Positions 26,632 to 34,840 of a stretch of 59,448 nucleotides of DNA are shown here, in pieces (the stretch's first letter is position 1; each line of letters begins with the position of its first letter). The notes under the pieces are model-generated. The model saw only the letters and a program-made list of their open reading frames with translations, was not told the origin of the DNA and made no database searches. The stretch covers positions 1 to 59,448 of the forward strand of contig DSBQ01000037.1 of NCBI GenBank assembly GCA_011045995.1, read 5' to 3'. This DNA is from Methanoculleus sp. (GTDB lineage Archaea > Halobacteriota > Methanomicrobia > Methanomicrobiales > Methanomicrobiaceae). The translations under genes were made by a program, and so were the position numbers.

Positions 26632-28103
26632 AGACGCTCACCTTTACTGTTGCCCGGTTCGACCCGGCAACGGACGATTCTCCCCATTTTGAGAAGTACA
26701 CCGTGGAGGTCAACGAGGGCGCCCGCATCCTGCACGCCCTGCACGCCGTCAGGGATGCCATCGATCCGACGCTCGCCTACCGCTACTGCTGCGGGTCGGG
26801 CCAGTGCGGGAGCTGTGCCGTCCGGGTGGACGGGGAGCCGGTCCTCGCCTGCATGGAGGAGGCAACCGAAGGCATGGTCGTCGAGGCGCTCAACCTTCCC
26901 GTCGAACGTGACCTGATGGTCGAGATGGAAAGCTACCTCAGCGGGATGGAGGGGCTCGTCCCCGTGGGTGAGACACGCCTCCTCACCCGGGCGGAGAACG
27001 ATGCCATCAGGCCCCTGCGGGACTGCATCGAGTGCCTCGCCTGCGTCTCCGGGTGCCCCGCCCTGCAGGTGGCGGAGTTTTCCGGCCCGACGGCGATGCG
27101 GCAGGAGATGCGTATCGCACTCGACCCCCGCGACCCCCGTGACCGGGTGGAGCGCACCGTTGCAGACGGGCTTTTCACCTGCACGACATGCCAGCGCTGC
27201 GTACAGGTCTGCCCGAAGGAGATCAAAATCCCCGGCAAGGCAATAGAGAAGCTGCGGGAACTTGCGAACCGGAAGGGGCTCACCCTCCCGAAGCACAAGG
27301 AGGTCGCCCTCCTCGTCCAGCGGACCGGGCGGTCGGTGGAGCGCATCAAACCGACCTTCATGGAGCAGGTGCCTGACGTCATCGAACCGGTGGGCGAGGT
27401 GAAGGGCGAGGTCGCCTTCTTCGTCGGCTGCATGTACAACAGCAGGCTGCCCGAGACGGCGCTCGACATGATCGAGGTGATGCGGCGAAACGGCTACCGG
27501 ATTCACATCCCGAAAGACCAGGTCTGCTGCGGCTCCCCCCTGATACGGACCGGCCAGACGTGGTTCCTCGACGAGCTGAAGCACACGAACATCCGGGTGT
27601 TCGAGAAGACCGGGTGCGACGTGGTGCTGACGATGTGCGCCGGGTGCGGCTCGACCCTCAAAAACGATTACGTGACCCCCTTCACGGTCAAAGACGTCAA
27701 CGAAGTCCTCACCGAAGGCGGGTTCGAGGCGCCGGAGAAGCTGCCGGTCCGCGTCACCTACCACGACCCCTGTCACCTTTACCGCGGGCAGGACGTCCAC
27801 GACCCGCCCCGGGAGATCCTCCGGTCACTCGTCGAGGAATTCGTCGAGATGCCGGCCCGCTGCTGCGGTGCGGGCGGCGGCGTCCGCTCGGGCCTCCCCG
27901 AGGAAGCGGCCGAACTTGGCCGGCAGCGGGGCGAGGCGATCGAAGAGACGGGTGCGGAGATGGTCGTCACTTCCTGCCCGTTCTGCGAGTTCCATATCGC
28001 CGAGCACACCGACAAACCGGTGATCAACATCACCACGCTTCTCAGGGAGGGGTATGCGGAGAAGGATGAGGGAAGCGAAGAGGAGAAGGCCGGGGAGAAA
28101 TGA
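26628..28103 (+). CDS. tfrB: Thiol:fumarate reductase subunit B (TfrB, FeS and CCG domains)
   Basis: 491 residues, the known TfrB length. The N-terminal half is an SdhB-type iron-sulfur protein: [2Fe-2S] ligands in CCGSGQCGSCAVRVDG, then 4Fe-4S motifs CIECLACVSGCP and CTTCQRCVQVCP. The C-terminal half carries two CCG cysteine-rich domains (DQVCCGSPLI, MCAGCGSTL, HDPCHLYRG, ARCCGAGGGVRSG, TSCPFC), as in heterodisulfide reductase HdrB, which handle the CoM and CoB thiols. This fusion separates Tfr from ordinary fumarate reductase. The ATG at 26628 overlaps the tfrA stop and has GGGAGG before it. Confidence 0.94.
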   Translation: MKTLTFTVARFDPATDDSPHFEKYTVEVNEGARILHALHAVRDAIDPTLAYRYCCGSGQCGSCAVRVDGEPVLACMEEATEGMVVEALNLPVERDLMVEMESYLSGMEGLVPVGETRLLTRAENDAIRPLRDCIECLACVSGCPALQVAEFSGPTAMRQEMRIALDPRDPRDRVERTVADGLFTCTTCQRCVQVCPKEIKIPGKAIEKLRELANRKGLTLPKHKEVALLVQRTGRSVERIKPTFMEQVPDVIEPVGEVKGEVAFFVGCMYNSRLPETALDMIEVMRRNGYRIHIPKDQVCCGSPLIRTGQTWFLDELKHTNIRVFEKTGCDVVLTMCAGCGSTLKNDYVTPFTVKDVNEVLTEGGFEAPEKLPVRVTYHDPCHLYRGQDVHDPPREILRSLVEEFVEMPARCCGAGGGVRSGLPEEAAELGRQRGEAIEETGAEMVVTSCPFCEFHIAEHTDKPVINITTLLREGYAEKDEGSEEEKAGEK

Positions 28104-28338
28104 GCGCGGGGGGAGAATTTCCAGCATGATGGGGTCGCATCATCCCTTCTTTGTTTTCTCAGATTTTTACTTCAATTACAGGAAATGTAGAGTCCCCGCC
28201 AACAAGGGTGTGGTGGTCTTTGTTCTTTTCAGTTGAATCCGGAGAAACGCAGTAGAAGCCGCATGCCTTTCACTCTACCGGTCGCACCGATATCTTTGGG
28301 GGGAAAAACTAAAAATTGAATATTTGGCGAGCAGAAGG
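28104..28338. other. Convergent intergenic region
   Basis: 235 bases between the ends of tfrB and the HEAT lipoprotein gene. T-rich runs (CTTTGTTTTCTCAGATTTTTACTTC near 28150) probably terminate tfrAB. Nothing else seen. Confidence 0.45.
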
Positions 28339-28944
28339 TCACCCCTCCCCCCCATCTCCGCTCGTCACATTCAAGCCGCCCTGCCGGAGCTGAGCGGTAT
28401 ACTGCAGGGAGAGGAGAAGCACCTGTGCCTCGGCCCGTTCGCCTTCGTCATCGCTGATGTATTTTCCCTGGAGGAAGGGGACTGCCGTCTCGCCCATCCG
28501 TACGATGACCTCCTTTGCGCCGTTCTTCGTCTTTGTATTGCCGTCCATCACGCCGTCCCAGAGGGCGGGGAGGGCGACCGTGCCCATGCCGACGAGGGTG
28601 CTTTTTGCGACGATTACGGTGTCCGCATCGGGGTGGTCGAGGGCGCCTACCAGCGGGGCCGCCGCGGGTTCGCCGATCCGGGAGAGGATAAAGGCGCCGT
28701 AGATTCTTGTCTTGTTGTCGCCCGTTGCAAAGGAGGCGATGATCGGCTGCACCGCCGGTTCGCCGATGGCGGTAAGCGTATTGATGGCGGCAAGCTCGGC
28801 TGCCTGATCGCCGGAGGAGAGGCCGGCAATCGCCCCCGTGACCTCTGCATCCTCTTCGGGGGTGCCGGTGGTGCACCCGGCGATGCAGACCGCGAGAAAG
28901 AGGGCGGCCGCAAGGAGGAGATATCCGCGTAGTGTGGTATTCAT
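28339..28944 (-). CDS. HEAT-repeat lipoprotein
   Basis: 201 residues, secreted and lipid-anchored: a hydrophobic signal (YLLLAAALFLAVCIAGC) ends in the lipobox IAGC. The mature part is a series of about four helical HEAT/PBS-like repeats of roughly 30 residues, each with an xAxxAL-G-PAV pattern: AINTLTAIGEPAVQPIIASF, FILSRIGEPAAAPLVGAL, STLVGMGTVALPALWDGV and EVIVRMGETAVPFLQGK. Such proteins act as protein-binding scaffolds; no partner is evident here. The tail ends NVTSGDGGEG. Single gene. Confidence 0.85.
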   Translation of the reverse strand: MNTTLRGYLLLAAALFLAVCIAGCTTGTPEEDAEVTGAIAGLSSGDQAAELAAINTLTAIGEPAVQPIIASFATGDNKTRIYGAFILSRIGEPAAAPLVGALDHPDADTVIVAKSTLVGMGTVALPALWDGVMDGNTKTKNGAKEVIVRMGETAVPFLQGKYISDDEGERAEAQVLLLSLQYTAQLRQGGLNVTSGDGGEG

Positions 28945-29129
28945 CTACCCGAAAGGTTGGCGCGGCAGACCAAAAAAGATGACGCGGATGCAGAGCTTAG
29001 GGCCGGAGGGGACCGGAAGAAGATCCAACAGCCGGGCAGCAGGAAACGCTGACAGGTTCGGGCTGTTGCGGCTGAAAATGTCTGAAAAGAGAAGAGCGGG
29101 AAATAAGGACCTATCGCTCTGCGGCCGGG

Positions 29130-30287
29130 TTACCCGAGCCTCCCCAGATACTCATAGGCCTCGAGCGCCGCTTTCGCGCCGTCACCGGCGGCGACGATGA
29201 TCTGCTTGGCCTTCACTGCCGTCACATCCCCGGCCGCAAAGACCCCCTCCTGCGACGTGTGGCAGTTGATGTCGATGACGATCTCCCCCTGCTCGTTCAG
29301 GTCGACGAAGCCGTCCAGAAACCCGTTGTTCGGCTCGTGGCCGATCGCAAGGAAGAGCCCCTCCACCGGGAGTGCCCGCTCCTCGCCGGTATCCCGCTCG
29401 GTCACCGTGATGCCTTTTAAAAGGTCCTCACCCGAGAGGCCCGTGACCACGTAGTTCTGGAGGATGGTGAGGTTGGTAAGCCCGTCGAGCTGGGAGGTGT
29501 ACACCTCGTCCGCCCGTATCTTCGACCGGACGATGAGGGTAACCGAGCGTGCGATCGGGCTCATCTCGATCGCGGTCGTCAGCGCATAGTTGCCGCCGCC
29601 GACGATGGCGACGTCCTTCCCGCGAAAGAGCGGGCCGTCGCAGGTCGAACAGACGCTCTCGCCCCTGCCGATATACTTCTCCTCGTACGGCAGGCCGAGC
29701 CAGCGTGGCTTTGCCCCCGAGGTGATGACAAGCGTGCGGCCGGTGAACTCCTGTTCCGAGACCGTCTTCACCGCAAAGCTCCCGTCATCGCGCTTTTCGA
29801 CGGAGGTCACCGGGTCAAGCTCGATGACGATGCCCTCCTCGCGGACCTTCTCCTCGAACCGGTCCATCAGTTCGGCACCGGTCACCAGCCGAAAGCCCAT
29901 ATAATTCTCGATGGACCATGACTCGAGAGCCTGCCCGCCGATGTTCTCGGTCACCACGAGGACGGAGAGCATCTTTCGTGCGCAGTACATCGCCGCCGTC
30001 AGGCCCGCCGGGCCGCCGCCTATGATCAGGACATCATAGACATCCCTGCGCCCCTTTTCCCCGAAAAGCTCATTGAACCGCGCCGCATCGAATCCGACGA
30101 TCACCTCGCCGTCGACGATGGTCACCGGCACGGCGTACTGGCCGGACTTCTCCACCATCTCCGCCGCGGCGGCCGTATCCGTCCCGACGTCGATCTCTTC
30201 ATACTCAACGCCCTGCTTCTGCAAAAACGCCTTTGTGAGGCGGCAGTACTGGCAGGTCGCTGTCGTGTATATGGTAACCTTTGGCAT
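29130..30287 (-). CDS. Glutaredoxin-thioredoxin reductase fusion flavoprotein
   Basis: 385 residues. The first 80 are a glutaredoxin domain, IYTTATCQYCRLTKAFL with active-site Cys12 and Cys15 and a TVPV-like AVPVTI segment. The rest is a thioredoxin-reductase-type flavoprotein: FAD loop DVLIIGGGPAGLTAAMYCAR, redox CSTCDGPLF, NAD(P)H loop VAIVGGGNYALTTAIEM and FAAGDVTAVKAKQIIVAAGD. The redox pair reads CSTC rather than the usual CATC. The ATG at 30287 has GGAGTGGAG seven bases before it. It lies 64 bases after rubrerythrin on the same strand, so it is probably the second gene of a rubrerythrin operon supplying electrons. Confidence 0.92.
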   Translation of the reverse strand: MPKVTIYTTATCQYCRLTKAFLQKQGVEYEEIDVGTDTAAAAEMVEKSGQYAVPVTIVDGEVIVGFDAARFNELFGEKGRRDVYDVLIIGGGPAGLTAAMYCARKMLSVLVVTENIGGQALESWSIENYMGFRLVTGAELMDRFEEKVREEGIVIELDPVTSVEKRDDGSFAVKTVSEQEFTGRTLVITSGAKPRWLGLPYEEKYIGRGESVCSTCDGPLFRGKDVAIVGGGNYALTTAIEMSPIARSVTLIVRSKIRADEVYTSQLDGLTNLTILQNYVVTGLSGEDLLKGITVTERDTGEERALPVEGLFLAIGHEPNNGFLDGFVDLNEQGEIVIDINCHTSQEGVFAAGDVTAVKAKQIIVAAGDGAKAALEAYEYLGRLG

Positions 30288-30351
30288 AATCTCCACTCCT
30301 GTGCACTCCGCTATTACGGTGTCGCCGAAAAGTGAGGCGGGAAAGTCCCCC

Positions 30352-30852
30352 CTACTCAACCAGGATGAACTTCGAACCCGGCACGCCGCAGATCGGGCAG
30401 TGTTCCGGCACTTCATTCAGCACGATGTACCCACAGTACGGGCAGACATGGACCTCCTTTCCCTCGATGTCCCTGCCCTCCTGTACTGCAGCAAGCGCCG
30501 CTGCGTAAATCTTCGCGTGCACCTCCTCCGCCTTCATCGCGTGGGTGAAGATATCGACCGGGGCAGTAACCCCCTCCGCCTCCGCCTCTTTGATGAATCC
30601 GGGGTACATCGCCTCATACTCCTCTGTCTCCCCGCTCACCGCGGCGGCAAGGTTCTCCTCGGTCGTGCCTATCGCCTTGAGGGCGACAAGGAGCCTTCGT
30701 GCATGGATGGCCTCCGCCTCGGATGCCGCACGAAAGATCCGTGCCACAAGAGGGAATCCTTCTGAATCCGCCTGTTGTGCAAAGTTCGCATACTTCCGGT
30801 TCGCCTGTGATTCACCGGCAAACGCCGCCCATGCATTCTCTTCCGTTGTCAT
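30352..30852 (-). CDS. rbr: Rubrerythrin
   Basis: Non-haem di-iron peroxidase that reduces hydrogen peroxide in anaerobes. 166 residues: the ferritin-like four-helix part with the iron ligands in FAGESQANRKYANF, AEAIHARRLL, ETEEYEAMYPGFIKEA and KAEEVHAKIY, then a C-terminal rubredoxin domain with CPYCGYIVLNEVP and CPICGVPGSKF. Probably the first gene of a two-gene unit with the glutaredoxin-thioredoxin reductase fusion, a plausible electron donor. A perfect inverted repeat just upstream is a candidate stress operator. Confidence 0.95.
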   Translation of the reverse strand: MTTEENAWAAFAGESQANRKYANFAQQADSEGFPLVARIFRAASEAEAIHARRLLVALKAIGTTEENLAAAVSGETEEYEAMYPGFIKEAEAEGVTAPVDIFTHAMKAEEVHAKIYAAALAAVQEGRDIEGKEVHVCPYCGYIVLNEVPEHCPICGVPGSKFILVE

Positions 30853-30865
30853 CGTTTCTTTAACT

Positions 30866-30887
30866 CCTCTATAATCCCGTATAGAGG
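30866..30887 (-). promoter_or_regulatory. Perfect inverted repeat upstream of rubrerythrin, candidate redox operator
   Basis: CCTCTATA (30866-30873) and TATAGAGG (30880-30887) are perfect 8-base arms around ATCCCG, 13 bases before the rubrerythrin ATG. On the minus strand a CTTTAATAAGG TATA region lies about 30 bases further upstream, so the repeat covers the expected transcription start, a typical repressor position. It also contains a Shine-Dalgarno-like GAGGAG on the minus strand. Confidence 0.6.
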
Positions 30888-30990
30888 GGATCTCCTTATT
30901 AAAGCCTCTGTTTGCAATGTAATATCTTCAGTTTTTGCGTCCCATCTCTTTATAGTCCTGTTTTGCCTACTATCTGATATTTAAGAAGGA

Positions 30991-31662
30991 ATGCATGTGA
31001 GAGTAAAACCACTGCGCGATTTTCACGATATCGACAAGCCGAGAGAGCGAATCAAATCCGTTGGAGCCACCGCCCTGAAAGAGCGTGATCTCATTGCTGC
31101 CATCATCGGCCGCGGGGTGCCCGGCCATGACGTCAATGCCATTGCCACCGACATCCATCACCTCCTGGAGAAGAAGGGGGGAGATGTCTCACATGCAGAA
31201 CTCATGGAGATCCAGGGGGTGGGGGAGACAAAGGCATCGCAGATCCTCGCCGCCTTCGAACTTGCCCGCCGCTATCTCGACCGCAACGGGAGAGCCATCA
31301 CCACACCCGCTGATGTCGCCCTTATGACAAAGGATATCGCCGGAAAAAAGCAGGAATACTTCCTGACCTTCACCCTCAACGGTGCCGGACAGATCATCGA
31401 ACGCCGGATCATCACCAAGGGTATTCTCAACCACAGCCCCGTGCACCCAAGGGAGGTCTTTGCACCGGCGCTGGATGACCGGGCAGCCTCCGTGATCCTT
31501 GTCCACAACCACCCGTCGGGCAACCCCGAACCCTCCTCGGCAGACATCGAGATCACCCGGATGCTGAAGGACGCGGGGGACCTCCTCGGGATCTCGGTTC
31601 TCGACCACATCATTGTAACCAGTGGAGATTATGTCTCACTGAAGGAACGGGGACTCCTGTGA
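30991..31662 (+). CDS. radC: RadC family JAB/MPN-domain protein
   Basis: 223 residues. N-terminal helix-hairpin-helix region (MEIQGVGETKASQILAAFEL) is followed by the metal-binding MPN core with EHIHxTxxG-type spacing replaced by VILVHNHPSGNPEPSSADIE, the RadC JAMM motif (HxHPSGxxxPSxxD). Despite the name, RadC has no proven DNA-repair role; it may be a nuclease or hydrolase. ATG at 30991, with AAGGA and a CTTTATAG TATA region upstream. Divergent from rubrerythrin. RadC genes are frequent near mobile elements, but no such element is visible here. Confidence 0.9.
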   Translation: MHVRVKPLRDFHDIDKPRERIKSVGATALKERDLIAAIIGRGVPGHDVNAIATDIHHLLEKKGGDVSHAELMEIQGVGETKASQILAAFELARRYLDRNGRAITTPADVALMTKDIAGKKQEYFLTFTLNGAGQIIERRIITKGILNHSPVHPREVFAPALDDRAASVILVHNHPSGNPEPSSADIEITRMLKDAGDLLGISVLDHIIVTSGDYVSLKERGLL

Positions 31663-31715
31663 AGGGATGACAGGGCATCCGGGAACGGGGGAAGGAGAAG
31701 GGAAAAAGAGGCCCC

Positions 31716-32495
31716 TTAGAAAATATCGTGCCCGCAGCCGATCTGGGGATCAAAGGCAACAATAAACGATCGCATCATGAAGGTGAGTTCGGGAGCCATG
31801 ATAACGGTCGCAACATTGCCCCCGCTCGCCTCTTCGAGGATGAGGGATTCCTTTCCGTCGGCAAAGAGCAGAAATCCGGGATGTGACAGATGATCCGCCC
31901 GCACCACATGGCACTCTTTCATCTTATTCATATATTCCTGCAGCCGCTCATTCGGGATCTGGACCTCCACCGGGAGGCCGGCGCCGGTATCTCCTTCATT
32001 GAGTGAGATGACGGAGACGCGAATCCTCTTTTCCGCCTCCCGTATTTCCTTCGTGAAGGGAAAGAGGGAGGAGGAGTCCATGAAGAAGATGATCACCTCT
32101 TTTCTGGCATTCTCTATCATGGAGCGGATGCGGCGGTTGATGCCCCATTCGCTGTGGATGGACCAGAAAGGAAGCGGATGGCCGGTCTCAATTCTCAGCG
32201 ATTTGAGATGGGCAAGGGATCGGTCCACCTTCTCATTGAGTTTTGCCTTCAGCCCGCCGATGACGAACTCGGGATCCTCCGCCCGGAAGTACGTTGGCGA
32301 TCCCTTCTGCACCGTCACATATCCCTTCCCGGAAAGGGCCTTCAACACCGAATAGATTCTCCCGTGCGGAACACCGGAGATATCATGCACCTCACGGGCC
32401 GTCCCCATCCCCAGGCCGACGAGTGCGGCGTACGCCTTGGCCTCGTACTCGGTGAAACCGAGCATGACCAGTGATTCATGGACCTCATTTTGCAT
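31716..32495 (-). CDS. TrmB-family transcriptional regulator
   Basis: 259 residues. The N-terminal winged helix (MLGFTEYEAKAYAALVGLG, then SGVPHGRIYSVLKALSGKGY with VTVQKGSPTYFRA) is the standard TrmB DNA-binding domain. A short coiled linker (LNEKVDRSLAHLKSL) leads to a C-terminal ligand domain of about 150 residues resembling the phospholipase-D-like sensor part of TrmB proteins (MIENARKEVIIFFMDSS, FLLFADGKESLILEEASG). Usual TrmB ligands are sugars; here the effector is unknown. The start codon sits in a palindrome that is probably its own operator. Confidence 0.88.
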   Translation of the reverse strand: MQNEVHESLVMLGFTEYEAKAYAALVGLGMGTAREVHDISGVPHGRIYSVLKALSGKGYVTVQKGSPTYFRAEDPEFVIGGLKAKLNEKVDRSLAHLKSLRIETGHPLPFWSIHSEWGINRRIRSMIENARKEVIIFFMDSSSLFPFTKEIREAEKRIRVSVISLNEGDTGAGLPVEVQIPNERLQEYMNKMKECHVVRADHLSHPGFLLFADGKESLILEEASGGNVATVIMAPELTFMMRSFIVAFDPQIGCGHDIF

Positions 32496-32515
32496 TGCAA
32501 CTACTTTAGTTGTAA
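32495..32515. promoter_or_regulatory. Inverted repeat over the TrmB start, candidate autoregulatory operator
   Basis: TTGCAACTA (32495-32503) and TAGTTGTAA (32507-32515) form 9-base arms with one mismatch and a three-base spacer. The repeat touches the TrmB ATG; an AT-rich TATA region (minus strand ATTAAATTTATT) lies just upstream. Binding there would block transcription of a leaderless message. Confidence 0.6.
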
Positions 32516-32579
32516 TAAATTTAATATGTTTTGTTCAGAATACGTACCTGTCATAATCGCAGAGGGATGCCACATTACC

Positions 32580-33104
32580 ATGCAAGTACACAGGGACCTG
32601 AAACCAGCGCAGATCATTGAGACATGGCAAATCTGGGAAGAATCGGGAATATCTCCCGAGCCCGGATGGCTCATTGCCGTCGAGTGCCTCCACCGGCACG
32701 CGATGCACGAGCCGGAACCCGCCATCGCCCCTGCACCGCTTCCTACCTCATCGCGTGAGATCACGGATCCCATGGACAGGTGGAATATGTTCTTCAATCA
32801 TATCAGGGATTCCACCCTGTTCCGTGAGATCATTGATACGGCAGCAACCCACCCCGGATTTTGTGTCCTGGACAGACAACGGATGATCACGTATGCACGC
32901 CTCTGCGGGCACGACGTGACCGGACGTTCCGATTACGAAATTGCTCTCCTGATTACACGAACCATTCTGAGCGATTATGGCGTCCATATTCCCGATATCT
33001 ACGGCCTGATCCTGCCCGTCTCGGTTCATGGACCGCTCCGCTCTTCGGGCCGCTCCATTCGTCCGTCCGGACAAACAACCATCCCCTCGGAAATCACCCT
33101 CTGA
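32580..33104 (+). CDS. Protein of unknown function
   Basis: Predicted 174 residues from the ATG at 32580. No membrane segment or signal. An N-terminal helix (VHRDLKPAQIIETWQIWEES) is followed by WLIAVECLHRHAMHEPEP, a Pro-rich linker, and an alpha/beta stretch (MFFNHIRDSTLFREIIDTAA, FCVLDRQRMITYARLCGHDV). The C-terminus turns Ser/Pro-rich and may be disordered. An in-frame extension upstream to 32478 would overlap the TrmB gene and lacks support. Divergent from TrmB, so it could be a TrmB target. No family recognised. Confidence 0.5.
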   Translation: MQVHRDLKPAQIIETWQIWEESGISPEPGWLIAVECLHRHAMHEPEPAIAPAPLPTSSREITDPMDRWNMFFNHIRDSTLFREIIDTAATHPGFCVLDRQRMITYARLCGHDVTGRSDYEIALLITRTILSDYGVHIPDIYGLILPVSVHGPLRSSGRSIRPSGQTTIPSEITL

Positions 33105-33303
33105 CGGTATCCCCGAAAAGGCCGAAAAGTATCAAGATGCCCGGCACCTGTTTCCTTCACACCGTACCCGGGGCAGGGCACCCCGGCACCAGGCCTGCCT
33201 TCGCCCCCTCCATATCAGGTGAAGGCGGGACTTGCCGGGAAAAGAGCAACTGAATGACGGGGGCAGGTCGGTAACCACACCGCCACCCCCGTTATCAATT
33301 GCA

Positions 33304-33912
33304 TCACCTCTTCTCACTATCGTTTTTTATGAGCGTGCACATCTCATACGATTTTGTATAGGCATCCCGCATCACCGCGGGACGGGTGGTGATGTCGATG
33401 ATCTCGTCCATGTTGTTCTGCAGCACCTCGCCCCAGTATCTGATGTCGAGGATATCGCAGAAACACTGGACCGTCGTTCGCAGGCCGTCGAAGTCATGCT
33501 CAATATTCTGCCCCCCTATGGAGATGAGAAGGGCGCGCCGGTGCTTCTTCTTCGCCGGGTCTGTAAGCGGCTCTTTCCTGAAGTATTTTGCCATAAAATA
33601 GACCTGGAACCGGTCCATAAACGATTTCAGGGCACCGGGAACGCCCATCGTCATGACCGGCGTTGCGATGATCATACCGTCGATGCTCTTGAACTTCTCG
33701 AGGTAGGGCGTAACATCGTCCTGGAGGCCACAGGCCTCGTGGTCCTCGCAATAGAGGATTTCCATGCATGGCTTGAATTTCATATGGGGGACGTCGACGA
33801 CCTCAACCTCACACCCGGCATCCTGCGCTCCCCTGACCGCCTCTGCGAGGAGTTTGCCGGTATTTCCCTTCGGGCGGGGGCTGCCCATAAGCGCGATGAT
33901 CTGCGGTGCCAT
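33304..33912 (-). CDS. NADPH-dependent FMN reductase / iron-sulfur flavoprotein-like protein
   Basis: 202-residue flavodoxin-fold protein. The FMN phosphate loop is ALMGSPRPKGNTGKLL; after it comes KFKPCMEILYCEDHEACGL, which holds cysteines in the place where iron-sulfur flavoproteins bind a cluster but with altered spacing, then DDVTPYLEK, ATPVMTMGVPGALKSFMDR and a C-terminal helix. Such flavoproteins in methanogens may reduce oxygen or peroxide or act as electron shuttles. A palindromic GGTATACC lies about 30 bases upstream (33943-33950) next to an AATTATA promoter-like stretch. Monocistronic. Two relatives are encoded at 37650-38911. Confidence 0.85.
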   Translation of the reverse strand: MAPQIIALMGSPRPKGNTGKLLAEAVRGAQDAGCEVEVVDVPHMKFKPCMEILYCEDHEACGLQDDVTPYLEKFKSIDGMIIATPVMTMGVPGALKSFMDRFQVYFMAKYFRKEPLTDPAKKKHRRALLISIGGQNIEHDFDGLRTTVQCFCDILDIRYWGEVLQNNMDEIIDITTRPAVMRDAYTKSYEMCTLIKNDSEKR

Positions 33913-34083
33913 GAGAGGGTATGTGCAGATAGAATAATTATAGGTATACCCTTTTTGGCCCGCATTGTTCCGCATCACCACCACGGATCTGCTGATGTGG
34001 TACAGAACCCTTCCTCGTTCCACTGCCGTTGAGCAAAGAAATAAATAGGTATCTCTGTAATTAGGGAATTGAGGGAATCGACA

Positions 34084-34302
34084 ATGACAGAAAGCCCCAA
34101 GAAAGTAAAAGCCGGTGAGAAGGTGGGTCCCGGCAAATACGTGTGCGTCGACTGTGGTCTCGAATTCGCTATCGGTGAGGCCGACAAGGACCTCAGGCCA
34201 TGCCCGTCGTGTGCCTGCGAGATGTACAACTGCTTCCCGATGACCCATATACGGGATGACATCAAGACACCGGAAGACGCACGGGACCCTCCAAAACGCT
34301 GA
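34084..34302 (+). CDS. Rubredoxin-like zinc-ribbon protein
   Basis: 72 residues from ATG 34084, which has TTGAGGGAATC before it. KVKAGEKVGPGKYVCVDCGL followed by LRPCPSCACEMYNC gives two CxxC knuckles about 25 residues apart plus a further Cys, a metal ribbon of the kind found with rubredoxin-like proteins; iron or zinc cannot be told from sequence. First gene of a four-gene redox unit (zinc ribbon, desulforedoxin, AhpD-like, peroxiredoxin) read in the same direction. Confidence 0.78.
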   Translation: MTESPKKVKAGEKVGPGKYVCVDCGLEFAIGEADKDLRPCPSCACEMYNCFPMTHIRDDIKTPEDARDPPKR

Positions 34303-34365
34303 CAGAACCGGACAGGTCCCCCGAAGGGGGGCTGCAGGAGTGAAATCCAAAAAAAGGTGGAACGT

Positions 34366-34491
34366 ATGGTAAATGTAACAGAAGAAGGGCAGATATTCGA
34401 GTGTGAAATCTGCGGAAACGTGGTGAAGGTGCAGAGCGTCGGCGGCGGCGAACTGGTCTGCTGCGGCGAACCTATGTCCCTACAGGAGTGA
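34366..34491 (+). CDS. Desulforedoxin-like small iron protein
   Basis: Only 41 residues. Begins MVNVTEEGQIFECEICGNVV, then a CC pair in LVCCGEPMSLQE. The arrangement CxxC plus adjacent CC is exactly that of desulforedoxin, the N-terminal Fe(SCys)4 domain of desulfoferrodoxin, here as a stand-alone protein without the superoxide reductase domain. AAGGTGG lies at ribosome-binding distance before ATG 34366. It is seven bases before the AhpD-like gene, so it probably passes electrons within this operon. Desulforedoxins act as homodimers. Confidence 0.86.
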   Translation: MVNVTEEGQIFECEICGNVVKVQSVGGGELVCCGEPMSLQE

Positions 34492-34498
34492 GATCAAA

Positions 34499-34840
34499 AT
34501 GAAAAAAGATCTCAATGAACTGGAAGAGAATATCGGCAAAGTACCGATGATCATGAAGAAATGGGCCGACGAAGACCCCGAGATGGCAAAGTTTGTCCTT
34601 GCCCTTGACAAGGGTATCTGGAGTGACGGAGCCCTGAGCAAACAGACGAAAAAGATCATTGCCATCTGTGTTGCCGCTGCCCTTCGCGACAGTCACGCAG
34701 TCCGCGCACAGGCAGCGGGAGCAACTTCGATTGGTGTCAATTATGACGAGGTCGAAGAGGCTCTGCGGGTCACCTTCCTCCTCGCAGGAATGCCCGCCTA
34801 TGTCTGGGGCAGGACCGCAATCGACGAATTCATGAAATAA
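34499..34840 (+). CDS. Carboxymuconolactone decarboxylase/AhpD-like protein without the CxxC pair
   Basis: 113-residue helical protein of the CMD/AhpD fold (DEDPEMAKFVLALDKGIWSD, LSKQTKKIIAICVAAALRDS, then HAVRAQAAGATSIGVNYDEV). In AhpD the reactive site is ExxxxCxxCxxxH; here the segment reads CVAAALRDSHAVRAQA, so both redox cysteines are replaced while the histidine is kept. The protein may therefore be a CMD-like enzyme or a partner rather than a disulfide reductase. GGAGTGAGATC precedes the ATG at 34499. Sits between desulforedoxin and peroxiredoxin. Confidence 0.82.
   Translation: MKKDLNELEENIGKVPMIMKKWADEDPEMAKFVLALDKGIWSDGALSKQTKKIIAICVAAALRDSHAVRAQAAGATSIGVNYDEVEEALRVTFLLAGMPAYVWGRTAIDEFMK

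Noticed and set aside
30991-31662. RadC as a sign of an integrated mobile element
   Set aside because: No integrase, transposase, attachment repeats or phage genes nearby; the flanking genes are ordinary.
33917-33951. GGGTAT ... ATACCC pair before the flavoprotein gene as a second strong operator
   Set aside because: Only six-base arms with a 23-base spacer; mentioned in the gene entry but too weak to call alone.
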